From Nothopassalora personata (Eukaryota > Ascomycota > Dothideomycetes > Mycosphaerellales > Mycosphaerellaceae), in assembly GCA_033816765.1 (NCBI GenBank), contig CM066292.1, positions 1,488,001 through 1,552,000 on the forward strand: DNA of 64,000 bases, given 5' to 3'. The stretch's first letter is position 1. Each line of letters begins with the position of its first letter. A program made the position numbers and the translations under genes. Below the pieces are notes generated by a model. The model ran no database searches and was not told the origin of the DNA. It was given only the letters and a program-made list of their open reading frames with translations. This document shows positions 36,231 through 46,599 of this stretch, one piece after another.

Positions 36231-38750
36231 TTACTCCACTACATCCTCCAGACTCCTATTCACCAACCCCTTCAAACACCTCACTACAATCTGGTTCCAC
36301 TCCGTCACCCACTGATCCACACGCTGCAGCAGTAATGCTAGATCCTCTTCGTCTTTCTTACTCTTACCCTTATTATCACCTGCCTTCCAAAACTCGAGCT
36401 CCTTCTGAAACGCCTCGCGCGAAATAAACAATTCGCGAACCGCGCAGATCTCCGCATCGACAATGCAAGTTGACGGGGATGTGAGGATGGCGAGGTCCAA
36501 GGGGAGGGAGTAGATAATCGAGTCGCAGGGTGGTGACGCGGATGTGGTAGGTGTGAGTGTAGGAGTCGTTCCAATGGTGATGGTGGTATATACTGTTGTA
36601 GTAATCGGCCCGATTTCATTGGCGTAGGCGAGGGCTGCTTCGGCGGTCTCCAACTTCGTTGACAACTCCAACGCGAGACGTCCAGAGATGTATGTAGCCG
36701 GCATAAGTGTAATGATGTACCGTAGAGACGTTAGGTCTGCTTCTGGGCTGTTGAGGAAGACTGGATCTGGGATGTCGAGAATCGTCGTGTTAGACAGGTT
36801 CTGCAAAGTGCGAGTTCCTGTCAAGTGGCGGAAGGGAGGTATCTGTTCCAAGCAATTGCAAACGATGCTACCTTTGAATCCGACGAGTCGTCCGTTAAGA
36901 GCTTGGTAGTGGGCGCCGACGCAGAAACTCCCGGTGGCGATAAAGAATAAGGCGATGACGGAGATCCAGGAGAGCCACTGCACCCGGGTACGGGCGAAGT
37001 GGGATTTCGCACCGGTGTAAGCGGTGTTGGCGGTATTCTTGATCCAAGCGATGCTTTTCTGAGCGTTCTTCTTGGTCCAAGCGATACTGTTCTGAACGGT
37101 CTGGTTTGTCGAAATATTGACGGCGAAAGTGGAGATATTAATGCCGAAAGTGAAGTCCTTCTGAGTCTGCTCGATAGCACCGTTGTCCCTCTTGTCCGCA
37201 ATTGTCTTGCCCGTCTTCTCTTTCGGAGTGGTGCTGGCACTATCGGTCTGGCCGATCGAAGGGTTTGCGTCCTGCTTTGCGGACATGAGAGTGCGCGCGC
37301 GAAGCTTCTTCGCTAAACCGCCGTCACCCTTGTCTAGCGGTATCTTGCCAGTGTTCTCCTTCGATACGGTGCCGATCTCTTCAGTCTGACTCCTCAAGGT
37401 GCTGCTCACTCCTACAGGCTTCTCTACGAGAGTGGGAGTGTATTGGCGAACGTGCTCTGCCAGATCCGTGTTCTTCGTCTTCAGTGGCATCTTGCCAGTC
37501 TTCTCATGCGGGATGGCGCTGCTCTGCTCGAGCTGTTCTGCTGACGTGTTGTTGCCTTCCACAGGCTTGTTGCCCTCGATGCGCTCCATAGCCGTGATGT
37601 GATCGGCTTTGGGAATCTTCGTGGTAGAGCTATTGTCGGCCTTCTCCGATGAGGTGCTGGTAAGGATCGCAGTCTTATCCTTGAAGGTGTTCTTGCTCTC
37701 GCCAGTCAAGTTCGTCTCAGTAAAGCCGTCCAGACTGGTCTTGTATGGTGCATCTGTGCGATTTCCATCGGCGTCGTCTTTGGACTTGCCGCTGCTGAAT
37801 TTGATGGTGCTGGTCGGTGGAGCACTGCTCACATTACCAGTCGTGCTCGCCGCATCAGTGTTGTTCCGAACCGAGCCGTCCTTGCGTGGTAGAGTATTGT
37901 CATATTCGATGTTGTTGCTCTTCATGGCGGTGCTGCTGTCGCCAATCGACTTGGTCACAGCAGCGCCGGCCTTGCGTGGTGCAGAGGTGTTCAGATCATC
38001 GCTGGGCTTCGACGCGGTGCCGCACGCGGAAGTTGACTTCGCGGCAACGGTGCTACCTTGACTTGGCGTGCACGACGAAGTACTGTAATGTTCGTCGACG
38101 ATGGCCTTCGCAGCGTTGCTGCTCTTGCCGGTGGAATTCCAGCCATGGCCCCAGCCTGTCGTGTGCGGAGTAGCAACATAACCTTCGCCAATTTTATTGT
38201 TCAATGTGATGCTGCCTGGCTTTTTGTTCGTCGCGCCAGTGCTGCCATGAACCACATTGAGGGGTGCAACGGTGTAACGATCATTCATGTGGTCGCTCAT
38301 CAGGATGGCCGTGCGATCTTCTTGCTGTTCCTCTTCCGCCACGGTACTGCCAGCTTCGGTTTGACTCTGCAACGTTCCCGCTTCCTCTTGAATGACATGT
38401 TCCGCGGCATTGTCGTTGCCCTCTGCTCCTGACTCCTGGTTACATTCTTCATTCTGCTCAACATATCGCTCTCGAATATTCTCCAACTCGTCGTACACAG
38501 TCAATGTAGTGTTTCTCGGCGACTTGACCTCAGCCTCGTCTTCAGAGTCCGAAAGCGTTTGACCATCAGTCAGAGCGCGAAGCGTCTCCGCCGGTATAGA
38601 CCCATCGCCGGCATCGAGAGGTCGTGTCGGTGCTGTTGGAGGGCTTGCTGGTCGTGGGAGGCGCGCCGCGTTGAAGGTAGCGTTTGTCGACTTTGCTCGC
38701 AGTCGCTCCGTGAGAGGCGGCGTGTGGGTGGAGGAGTCTATCTCGTCCAT
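36231..38750 (-). CDS. Orphan single-pass membrane protein, 839 aa
   Basis: The frame is open from 38813, but the first codon there is GTG. The first ATG is at 38750, giving 839 aa with no intron needed. Residues 1-about 560 are low-complexity, rich in Ser, Thr, Lys, Asp and Gly, with loosely repeated words such as EKTGK followed by a short variable spacer. Two related segments, NSIAWTKKNAQ and KSIAWIKNTAN, precede one hydrophobic helix at about 588-612 (WLSWISVIALFFIATGSFCV). About 225 residues follow with Cys (IVCNCLEQIPPF; STCIVDAEICAV) and Thr-rich stretches, ending in an acidic/basic helix. There is no signal peptide, so the Cys-containing C-terminal part is probably lumenal or extracellular. 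The topology resembles the 761-aa gene at 28191. Function unknown. Confidence 0.72.
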   Translation of the reverse strand: MDEIDSSTHTPPLTERLRAKSTNATFNAARLPRPASPPTAPTRPLDAGDGSIPAETLRALTDGQTLSDSEDEAEVKSPRNTTLTVYDELENIRERYVEQNEECNQESGAEGNDNAAEHVIQEEAGTLQSQTEAGSTVAEEEQQEDRTAILMSDHMNDRYTVAPLNVVHGSTGATNKKPGSITLNNKIGEGYVATPHTTGWGHGWNSTGKSSNAAKAIVDEHYSTSSCTPSQGSTVAAKSTSACGTASKPSDDLNTSAPRKAGAAVTKSIGDSSTAMKSNNIEYDNTLPRKDGSVRNNTDAASTTGNVSSAPPTSTIKFSSGKSKDDADGNRTDAPYKTSLDGFTETNLTGESKNTFKDKTAILTSTSSEKADNSSTTKIPKADHITAMERIEGNKPVEGNNTSAEQLEQSSAIPHEKTGKMPLKTKNTDLAEHVRQYTPTLVEKPVGVSSTLRSQTEEIGTVSKENTGKIPLDKGDGGLAKKLRARTLMSAKQDANPSIGQTDSASTTPKEKTGKTIADKRDNGAIEQTQKDFTFGINISTFAVNISTNQTVQNSIAWTKKNAQKSIAWIKNTANTAYTGAKSHFARTRVQWLSWISVIALFFIATGSFCVGAHYQALNGRLVGFKGSIVCNCLEQIPPFRHLTGTRTLQNLSNTTILDIPDPVFLNSPEADLTSLRYIITLMPATYISGRLALELSTKLETAEAALAYANEIGPITTTVYTTITIGTTPTLTPTTSASPPCDSIIYSLPLDLAILTSPSTCIVDAEICAVRELFISREAFQKELEFWKAGDNKGKSKKDEEDLALLLQRVDQWVTEWNQIVVRCLKGLVNRSLEDVVE

Positions 38751-39255
38751 CTCTCGTTGTGATACTGGCAGGAAGTTCGCAGTCCAGAGAGAAGAGCGTA
38801 TCGCGAGATGCACCTGATGTGTTATTGTTCAGCTTCAGCAAGAGACGCAAACCGCAGGTGTCTGGGAACGCGTACTGCACGCTCCCGTTGCCCCTGTCTC
38901 TTCGCGTGTCTCGACCTTTGTTCCTCGCACAACCTCCACCTACCTTTGAGTGTCGCATACGCGTATTGAGGACAAGCCAGTCTCGCATGCAAGACTGATG
39001 AGACCAAGAAGCCCTACCTTTTCGTCCAGTAAGACAGCCAGCCAGACACTGGAGGCCAGAGGCATGAACTCTCCACAACCGACTTACTGTTGTCCCAACA
39101 TCCGCTGACCATCATCTCCAGGAAACCTCACAGTTTATCAAGTATTCAGACAGCCGCCCAGCTCGCCGACACAACCTACCACAACCTCAGCCTACACCGC
39201 TGCGCAGAAAGCATATCCGCTCCCGATCATTTTCGTCACTATCATCACCATCAGT

Positions 39256-39621
39256 ATGGACGGAGCAGCGTTCTTCCTGTCCTTCAGCATCCTCTTGTTC
39301 ATCAGCGCCGCCCTTCTGCCCGACGTCTTGCCCATCCCACCCCATCACGAGCTCTACGAAGCGCGGTCGGTGGTCCTCGTCGCCCTCGGCGCCATCTCCT
39401 TGGCCATAGCTGTTTGGCAGGCTGCACGCCAGCCGCCGGTGCCGGTATCAGGAGGTGGAACGGTTGGGACGACTACAACGACAATGCCGGAGCCCTCCAG
39501 TACGTTGTCGCCGACAGAGTATGAGGATCCGTGGACTGCGTGTGTGGACCTGCACACTGGGCGACAGTCGAAGTGTCGGGTCGAGGATTCGGCGACGTAC
39601 TACCCCGTTCCGGACTTGTGA
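39256..39621 (+). CDS. Small two-helix membrane protein, 121 aa, with open frame continuing past TGA
   Basis: ATG at 39256. Residues 5-25 (FFLSFSILLFISAALLPDVL) and 39-58 (SVVLVALGAISLAIAVWQAA) are hydrophobic helices. A Thr/Pro/Gly linker and a Cys-containing tail (WTACVDLHTGRQSKCRVED) end at TGA 39619-39621. The same frame then stays open for 82 codons to another TGA at 39868-39870. That extension is not random-looking: a Glu-rich run, then KWAKRTRRFGLAGIIRRLGG and a hydrophobic stretch. The stop could be read through, be a nonsense mutation, or be bypassed by splicing I cannot place. No family recognised. Confidence 0.5.
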   Translation: MDGAAFFLSFSILLFISAALLPDVLPIPPHHELYEARSVVLVALGAISLAIAVWQAARQPPVPVSGGGTVGTTTTTMPEPSSTLSPTEYEDPWTACVDLHTGRQSKCRVEDSATYYPVPDL

Positions 39622-39995
39622 GGGATCGAGCAGGATAAGGAGGAGGAGGAGGAGCAGGAAGAGGGAGAGCATAAAGAGGAAGAGGACGACAAATTGAAAT
39701 GGGCCAAGCGGACTCGTAGATTCGGATTGGCAGGGATCATTAGGCGCCTCGGCGGCTGGATCCGTTTGCAGCTTTTTACCTTGTGCCTTGAGTTCCTAAC
39801 AGACAACACCATTCAGCGCCACCACTATCAGCTTTACCACCTGCATCACCATCAACAATCTCATTTGTGACAGCGCTATCGTCTTCTCATCCAACACACC
39901 ACACATACGCTTCTTCGGGTGCAATATCGTATCAGCAAGCATTATCACTAGTAGCACTGTTCACGATCGCTCCATCGTTCGATTACTCAAGGATA

Positions 39996-40136
39996 ATGGC
40001 AAACAACATGCTTCGACGTCATGTCGTGGGAAGGAGTCTGATCGACCACGTCGCCGGCAGCAGCGAGCACTACGCAGAAGAAGTCCTTAGCGAAATGGAC
40101 CGAGTCATTGCTGGGGATGGTATGGATGGACTATAG
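39996..40136 (+). CDS. Possible 46-aa microprotein
   Basis: ATG at 39996, ends TAG. The sequence is helical (RRHVVGRSLIDHVAG; EEVLSEMDRVIAGDG). The frame is open upstream to 39867 but without another ATG. Could be a terminal exon. Weak support. Confidence 0.25.
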   Translation: MANNMLRRHVVGRSLIDHVAGSSEHYAEEVLSEMDRVIAGDGMDGL

Positions 40137-40208
40137 CACACGTTCAATAGGCAAGACTTAAAAAAGAATCATTGGCACAGGAGGCTATTCCTTATTAGTG
40201 CGGTCGAT

Positions 40209-41337
40209 CTACTTGTCCGGTTCGCCCTGTAAGCGTTTATAGATTTCTCGAGTAATGTTCTTTAGGTCGGTGATGCCTTTGTCCCTAAGATGAGTCTCGA
40301 CTCGGACGACCCATTTCTTGACGTTCTGGTCTGCCGCGTTCGTGAATGGGCCTGGCTCAGCTGAGGCCGCCACTACGGTGACACCGGACATCCTAGAGAG
40401 GTCTGCGGACATGTCTGCTCGTAAGTTCTGGGTGCCGGCAGAGCGTGGCAACTGACTATTCACGACTGCTTTAGCTGCAATTGCTGCAGACGGTGGTGGC
40501 GATGGCCTGCCTTTTTGTGAGCGCCAAAATGAGACAATCACAGTGCATGCACATACATTGAGCGGGTGTGCAAGCCTGCGTTGTACGCCCAATTTCCTTT
40601 CCAGGGTGGGCAGCAAAGTCCCTGTCATCGGCGGGGGTGGTCTGTTGAACGAAGACAAGATAGATGCGGGTTCAATCCGTGGTGATGCATATTCATCCCG
40701 AGGGGTGCAAATATCTGAGCCCATGCTTCCGGTTGGTGGGACCTTGGGATGCAAGAGCATCGTAGGCGTGAGCGGGTGCGGTTGCGGGTCCTGGGCACGG
40801 CGGAGGCAGCATCATCTTCGGCTGCGGCTTGGTAACTTCGCTGACCTGGATGGTTGTCAGAGTTGGCAAGTCCTTCTTTGTGGTCCTCGGCTTGTCCTTC
40901 ATGCGCCGATTCGCTTCTTCCCATGCACTCTTGTCCAGGACAAACTCAATCTCCCCTTCAGTCCCAGCGGGCAAGACCTTCGTTTTCGCCTTGGGCTTGG
41001 GTATGGCCTGCCGCTTCGCTGTCTGCCCTGCGCTGTTGTTGAAGACGGCCTCTACTTCTCCATTCGCCGCAGTCGTTGCCTCGCTGTTGGCTGACGGCTG
41101 TGTGTAATAAGACCTCTTTCTTTTAGGCTTCCTCCTGCACGAGAAACAGTACTCCCGAGCCCAGACAGCGCTGTGGATGTCGTCACCACGATCACACCCG
41201 CCACACCAGTATGTGCCAGGAGACGGGTAGAAGTACACGTCGGCATGTTGGAATCGATGGCATCGGAAGGTCTTCTGCCCCAGCGCAAACAGGAGGCTCG
41301 GGTCGATAGGTAGGTGGATCAGCGGCTGGTCTGCCAT
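40209..41337 (-). CDS. Orphan zinc-binding protein with at least two introns (model incomplete)
   Basis: ATG at 41337. The first exon has a Cys/His cluster in residues 24-70 (FRCHRFQH; YWCGGCDRGDDIH; YCFSCRRKPKRKR), spacing compatible with a two-zinc finger, followed by Lys/Pro-rich linkers. The first frame ends at 40693. A second minus-strand frame (from 40760) continues to TAG at 40209, with a likely intron at about 40557-40509 (GTATGT donor). The last exon ends with an amphipathic section (KKWVVRVETHLRDKGITDL). One junction between about 40640 and 40860 is needed to join the frames. CAGGTCAGC near 40853 and TTCAACAG near 40653 are candidates. Coordinates are the outer limits. Function unknown. 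Confidence 0.5.
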
Positions 41338-44300
41338 GGTAGAGGTGTGGTGAGGCCCCGGTCCGTTGCTGTTGCTGTTGCTGTCGTTATGGATTTAAAG
41401 AGCGATCGTTAGAGACTGAAACGAAAGACAAAGTCGCAAAGGAAACTTGTAGTGGTTCTTACTATGTCTGTCTACTTGTATGGCGACTCGGAGCTGCTTT
41501 CAACGCACGCCGCGACTGCTGTTGTGTGAGCTCCCGGAAGCGCGTCGAGCGGGGCCGCGTGTCACAGCGTGTGATTGTCGCATTGGGCCTACATAGAATG
41601 ATGTATGGTGATCGGTCAGGTCGTGAGAAGCAGGTTGATCACATGCCAGCATTGAAGTCGAAGATGTAGGAAGCAGGACTCCATCATGCTGGCACTAGAC
41701 ACGAAGACGATCGAGGGATGGAAACCGAGGTGACGCGAGACGGGAAAAAGCGCTTACAACATAAACCTCGCTAAGCTTCAGCAGGCCCACGGCCTCTTGC
41801 CATCCGTGTCTTTTCTCTAGTGGTTCGCCGGCGATATAGTCCTCACTGCCTACAGTTCGAGCAGCAGCCTTAAACCAAAGAAGAGCCACAGTCATCCTGA
41901 CTACGGCGGGGAGGCTGCACGTTAAACAACAATTCGTTTTTACATCGCAATCAGTATGCCGGATCATCGCATGAGCTCAAGGACCAAAGAACTAGTCTGC
42001 GTTTACTAAAAGTTCCAGCTTCTTAGTTACAAGTATGGTGTCTCGCTCCTGCATGCACGACGAGTCACGCTTTTCAGGGAAGGCTTCCTACCCACGACCC
42101 TGCATCTTCAAAAGTACACTAGATTGTAGGAGATGAGTCTACTGCTCCGTCATCCACGCCGATGCGCTTACAGTTGCCTCCAACAGGATCTGTGTCGTCC
42201 CTGCTAATGCGGCATAACAGTGAAGAGCAAGGCCTAGGAAGGAAAGCAGTCGACAGAATTACGTAGGAGTGGTCTATTACCTCGATCGAGGTAATGGGCC
42301 GCTCCTGCCAATGCATCTCATCGCGACCTGTAAGAATGACCGCTACTCGATAGTGGACGGGTCAAAGTTGGCCACTAATACTAATTATAGGGCGTCTTTT
42401 TCGTGATGTCGACATCAACGATTGTCACCCTTCAATGCTCACCACTACGGGTCCGCCGTAGACAGTAGCAGCGTTAGAGGCACGCGAAACTCAATGTATT
42501 ATATAGTTCAATCTACGATGATACCTCGTTCAACGTATTTACCAGCGGGTCAAGCGTAGTGTTCCGATAATGCTAGATTCGGTTCCTCGACGGTACATCT
42601 TTATGGGCATCTTTAAATCCGGCCGTCCCGCTCGAACGACTTATAGGCGTCGAATGTATCAATTGTCTTGCAGACGTCAGGATGACGAGCACCAATGAGC
42701 TAATTGCTTGCGCCATTAATGGATTAAGCAACGTTTCCACCAGCACCCGCGACACGTAGCTGCCATAGTTCGGGGACTGGTTGTACTCTGGTGCGAAAGG
42801 CGAGGGGCCCTGAGCGGGCTAGGGTAGGTATCTGTGATTTCCAACGTACTCAGTACTGGAGTGTCTTCCAAGTACACTCGCTCTTGAGTGCCGACGCGGG
42901 AGGCAGGGTGATACACAAGGCAGAATGTACACAGATAAGCTCTGTGTCCTCTGTGTCCTTGGCATCCTTATTCCCGCTTCACACGGTTAGTATCAAGCTT
43001 CAAAATAGTGGGCACCTTGACGTTGAACCTTCGACCAAGGTGCCGGAGCCCAGTGAACGCCCTACTGCCGGCCCGGGTGATCGTTCACGGAAGATAAACA
43101 GTACCGCGAACCATCCGCACATCATGCTGCACGCCTTCAGCCAAGACTCAAGCCGCTTGAAATGTTCCCAACTCCATCTAGGTGGCAACGAGGGTCCAGT
43201 GCATGCATCATTGAGGTTGGATGTTCAGGCAAAGGAGGATATCTGCAAAGGGTCAACGGTTTACCAAAGGTCGTTCGCCGAAAACAACAGCCTTTGCTGC
43301 CGTACATGAACAGTGCAATCATTGGCGATCCCAGTCGGCAAACACTAGCAGCAGGTTTGCGTTGAGTTGTCAGGCAGAGCAAGACCTCGGTCGTCTTGTT
43401 AATGGCATGGTGGATGTTGAGGGCTGAACTGGAGATGAAAAGCCGTGGATTCGATACTACACGATGGAAGATGTCGGCGCAGTCTGCCGCCCGAGGTCAC
43501 ATGGCTGCCCGGAGGAGAAGGCGGCGACGGAATATCTCAAGGAGCATTCTTCGCGCGACCTGACCCGCGGCATTGCACTGCCGATCTGGTTGAAGGCTCG
43601 AGCCTCGCTGTATGTGGTGGAAGAGAATGCCAGCCTTCATTGTTTGATCTGCCAGTATCTATCCCGTCCAACACTTCGCGTCTTTCTCCTTTCATGCGCA
43701 TGCCGATTGAACCCATTATGTGTCCTCCTGCTTCCGCCTCCCGCCTCCCATGCCTTGTAGCTCATGATCTCGATATTCTGATAGTCCAAACGCCTTCGAC
43801 CGAGCATTTCAGACTCCCAAGCCAGCCTGCCTCGAACTCCGCGAGTGCGACAAGCTATTCGTGGGCTGGACGGATCCGGCGCCGCTTGCGGCCATCTCGT
43901 GCCTGACCCGCCGTCGACTACATGTACGTATAGCATCCGATGCTCCTCTCTCTCTCTTTCCCACAATGCTATCCAAGCATGACAGTAGGTCTTCGAGGAG
44001 CTCGCTCTGCGGCGCTGTTGTGGTGGGTGGGGAAGGCGGTATCCTCGGTAACTAGCGCTGGTGTCTGTATTCGATGCTCTTCGAGTGGTTCGGATCAGCA
44101 GCTGCTCTGTCAGTGTTCATGTTGCATACAGTACACCAATTGGTGAGGCCGCGGTTGAGCATCAGCGTCGAGCGAGCGGCGCATACCAGGCTCGAGTGTC
44201 TGCAATTGTAGCCGCGTACCAGAGGAAAACCTCGCATTATGTGAGCATCGTGAAGCGTACAACGAGATGCAGTGGCACAGTGTGAGATACTGTAAAGTGA

Positions 44301-44615
44301 ATGTGGACCAGATCGTGATATTCATTGATAATTAGCCAATAACGTGATCTCGCTCGCGCCTAATGAGGCTGTCCGAGTTTAATCCAATCTCCGCTAGAGT
44401 TCGTCTGTCCATATATGACCCATTAACAACACAGCAATGTAGCGACATTTCATAATAAATCATGATTAATGTGTTATCGCGATGCAGGTTGGAGCAATAT
44501 ACTCTATATTCCGTGTCATTTGAGCGTGTTGTTCATTTGATATATAGATGTGCTTTGCTACGTCACCAAGCTCGGCTGGCAATGCTGCGTGTAGTTAGCG
44601 TGGGGTGGGTTTAGT
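41338..44615. other. Gene-poor stretch before the Copia element
   Basis: Many overlapping open frames of 60-170 codons but none with a domain or credible structure. The longest, 42791-43309 and 43445-43906 plus, have compositions typical of chance frames. The segment beside the Copia LTR (44300-44615) is AT-rich. I see nothing else. Confidence 0.45.
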
Positions 44616-44791
44616 TGTTGTAAATAGGTATTTGACGAGTACAAGCTTCTAGATTGAAACGATAGGGTGGATCAGTAACCCTTATGAATTGCTACAAGGT
44701 GTGAGACTATCTAGCTATAGAAAACAGTGTGATATAGTGTGTGTGTGCCAAGTCCTAACTAACATAGACCTTAGTTACCTAATTCACAACA
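44616..44791 (-). repeat. 3' LTR of the Copia element
   Basis: 176 bp, beginning TGTTGTAAATAGGTATTTG and ending AATTCACAACA, and colinear with 54407-54582. It carries more G to A and C to T changes than the other copy (for example ACCTTAGTTACC against ACCTTGGTCACC). Confidence 0.9.
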
Positions 44792-45302
44792 CTCCCCCTT
44801 TAGACTAACTACTATAAAGACAGTCTAATCAACTTGATATTACCTATGTTGCTATATTAGTCTCGAACACCTTCACTAGCTCTAGATACTAGGTTTCTGC
44901 TATAAGCAAGCACATGCCAAGGACAGTAATCTTATTAGATTTGCATGTGCAAGAGACCTACTCTTAGACACACTTAGGCCTTATCTTTCCGCTTTTAGAA
45001 GTGAATAGAAGGTTCTCTCGGCTTAAGAAGGTCTAGCTAGGCAGCAACGCACAAACCTCGTAGGTACGTATAAAAGAAGCTAGTTCTTTACTAAACAACT
45101 CTCTCTCCTTTATACTACTTTACACCTCTCTTCCCACCTTTTTTAGACTACTACACACTTATACACCCTAACAACTACTACATATACATTCTTAAAGCTT
45201 TTTAAGAAGCTTTTAGTAAGGTATACTGCATATGTAATAGTGTTTTAAGGGTGTTACTAACTTGTAAGTAGCATTATAGTAGATGTTGTTAAGTAGACTC
45301 CT

Positions 45303-46599
45303 ATAAACCAGTTTAGTAGTACTAGTAATGTCTTTAGTAGTGGATCTAGCTCTAGTAACGATTAAGATCCTAATAAGCGTCCTCCTAGTAATAGTAGAAA
45401 GGGTCTACCTATATCTAGTAGGATCTCTAAGCGTAAGACCCTTATTAAGGCACTTAGACTAGTTAAGCAGATTATCGAGAGTAAGCGCAAGATTACTAAG
45501 AAGAATATAACCTTGTAGCTTGCTATAGCATCCCTTAAGGTTGCCTTCTATAAGAAGAAGCTTCTAACCACTAAGGGTAGTATTACTAATCTGCCGAACT
45601 AGGGTTGGATTAACGCGGCTGCCTAGGATTTTGATTATATAATAGTTAACCCTTAAGGTCGTATTTCTAACACTATTACTATAAACCTTAATAGTGGTTA
45701 GAACTACCTTCTGTTAAGGGGATGTCGCAATGTATAGCACGCCCACGACCTGCCAGTCGTAGATGAACTAATTCTTGCCTTTTGTTCAAGACGCATCGCG
45801 CGTCGCAAGGTGTACTCATGCGTGTCACGTGCGGCTTGGCAGCCGGTCGCGACCGCATGTCACATGCAAGGCCACATGTAGGGGTTAGCCACTGGGCTGC
45901 CCCTTACACCTTCCTACCTTATAGGCTTCCGCTATAGACCATCTTGTTTAGTACTTCGGCAGCGCCTACAACCGCTATAAGGAGAGATCTAACCTTCCCT
46001 TTTCTAGCTACTACACTATTCTAGGATGGTTTAAGGGCTGCTGTACTAACTGCGCTCTTAACAATTATTACAACAAGTGTAGCTTCTTCTCTCTACGGAC
46101 CCTATAGTAGAGTGCCGCTAGTCTATCTAGAACCTACTAGTAGCCTAGTATAGGTTATACTCGCTCCGCTAGTGCTGCATTCTAGGGTATTATATAGTAT
46201 AGTCGATCTCCTCCTGTTATACGTAGCAGTCCTCTACGTGAGGGCTTCCTATCTTTAGTTCTATACTCTCCTAGCATAAGTACCTCTAGATATAGTCTTT
46301 AGATGCTACCTACCTAGCTTATTCCTAGCGATGTGGACTAGCGCCTAAGCATCCCTAGGGCTCCTAGTAATGGTTCTAGAACTGTCCTCCTAGAGCTTCG
46401 CCTCCCATTCTCTAACTCCCTCTCTTAGGATAAGGTCACTACCTTAATTCGTTAGTTCCTATAGCGCTTAGGCACTAATAATGACTTTTAGGAGGGTGCT
46501 ATGTTAAACTCGAGTTCCTATAAGAGGGGTTCTAGAGGCTCTAGTAGTTTTAGTAGTAAGTAGTAGTCTAGATAGTGTACTTGCATTAGGTCTTAGTGA
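45303..46599 (+). pseudogene. Antisense Cys-cluster ORF between pol and 3' LTR of the Copia element
   Basis: On the strand opposite to gag-pol one frame runs from about 45303 (ATA, probably a RIP-altered ATG) to TGA at 46597-46599. It is interrupted only by RIP-type stops and by the solo LTR, after which it continues in frame. The N-terminus is Ser-rich (FSSTSNVFSSGSSSSND), then basic with a helical segment (KALRLVKQIIESKRKITKKN). After the LTR comes an aromatic section (LGWFKGCCTNCALNNYYNKC) with a CX2C and a third Cys nine residues on (CX2CX8C), then a Ser/Pro-rich tail. I do not recognise the family. The position, opposite orientation and Cys cluster parallel the antisense ORFs of the other two LTR elements. 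Confidence 0.6.
45712..45908 (+). mobile_element. Unmutated solo LTR of the Gypsy family inserted in the Copia element
   Basis: 197 bp from TGTTAAGGGGATGTCGC to GGCTGCCCCTTACA, flanked by CCTTC on both sides (5-bp target duplication). It keeps CpA and TpG where the two Gypsy LTRs at 12014 and 18413 have TpA, so it is close to the pre-RIP sequence. Solo LTRs arise by recombination between the two LTRs of a full copy. Same end orientation (+ coordinates) as the other copies, so the parental element was also minus. Confidence 0.9.

Noticed and set aside
36821..38061. Several 100-150 codon frames on both strands
   Set aside because: Shadows of the 839-aa gene at 36231-38750.
43445..43906. 153-codon plus frame in the 41-44 kb gap
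   Set aside because: Composition typical of chance frames in GC-balanced DNA, with competing frames in the same place and no domain.
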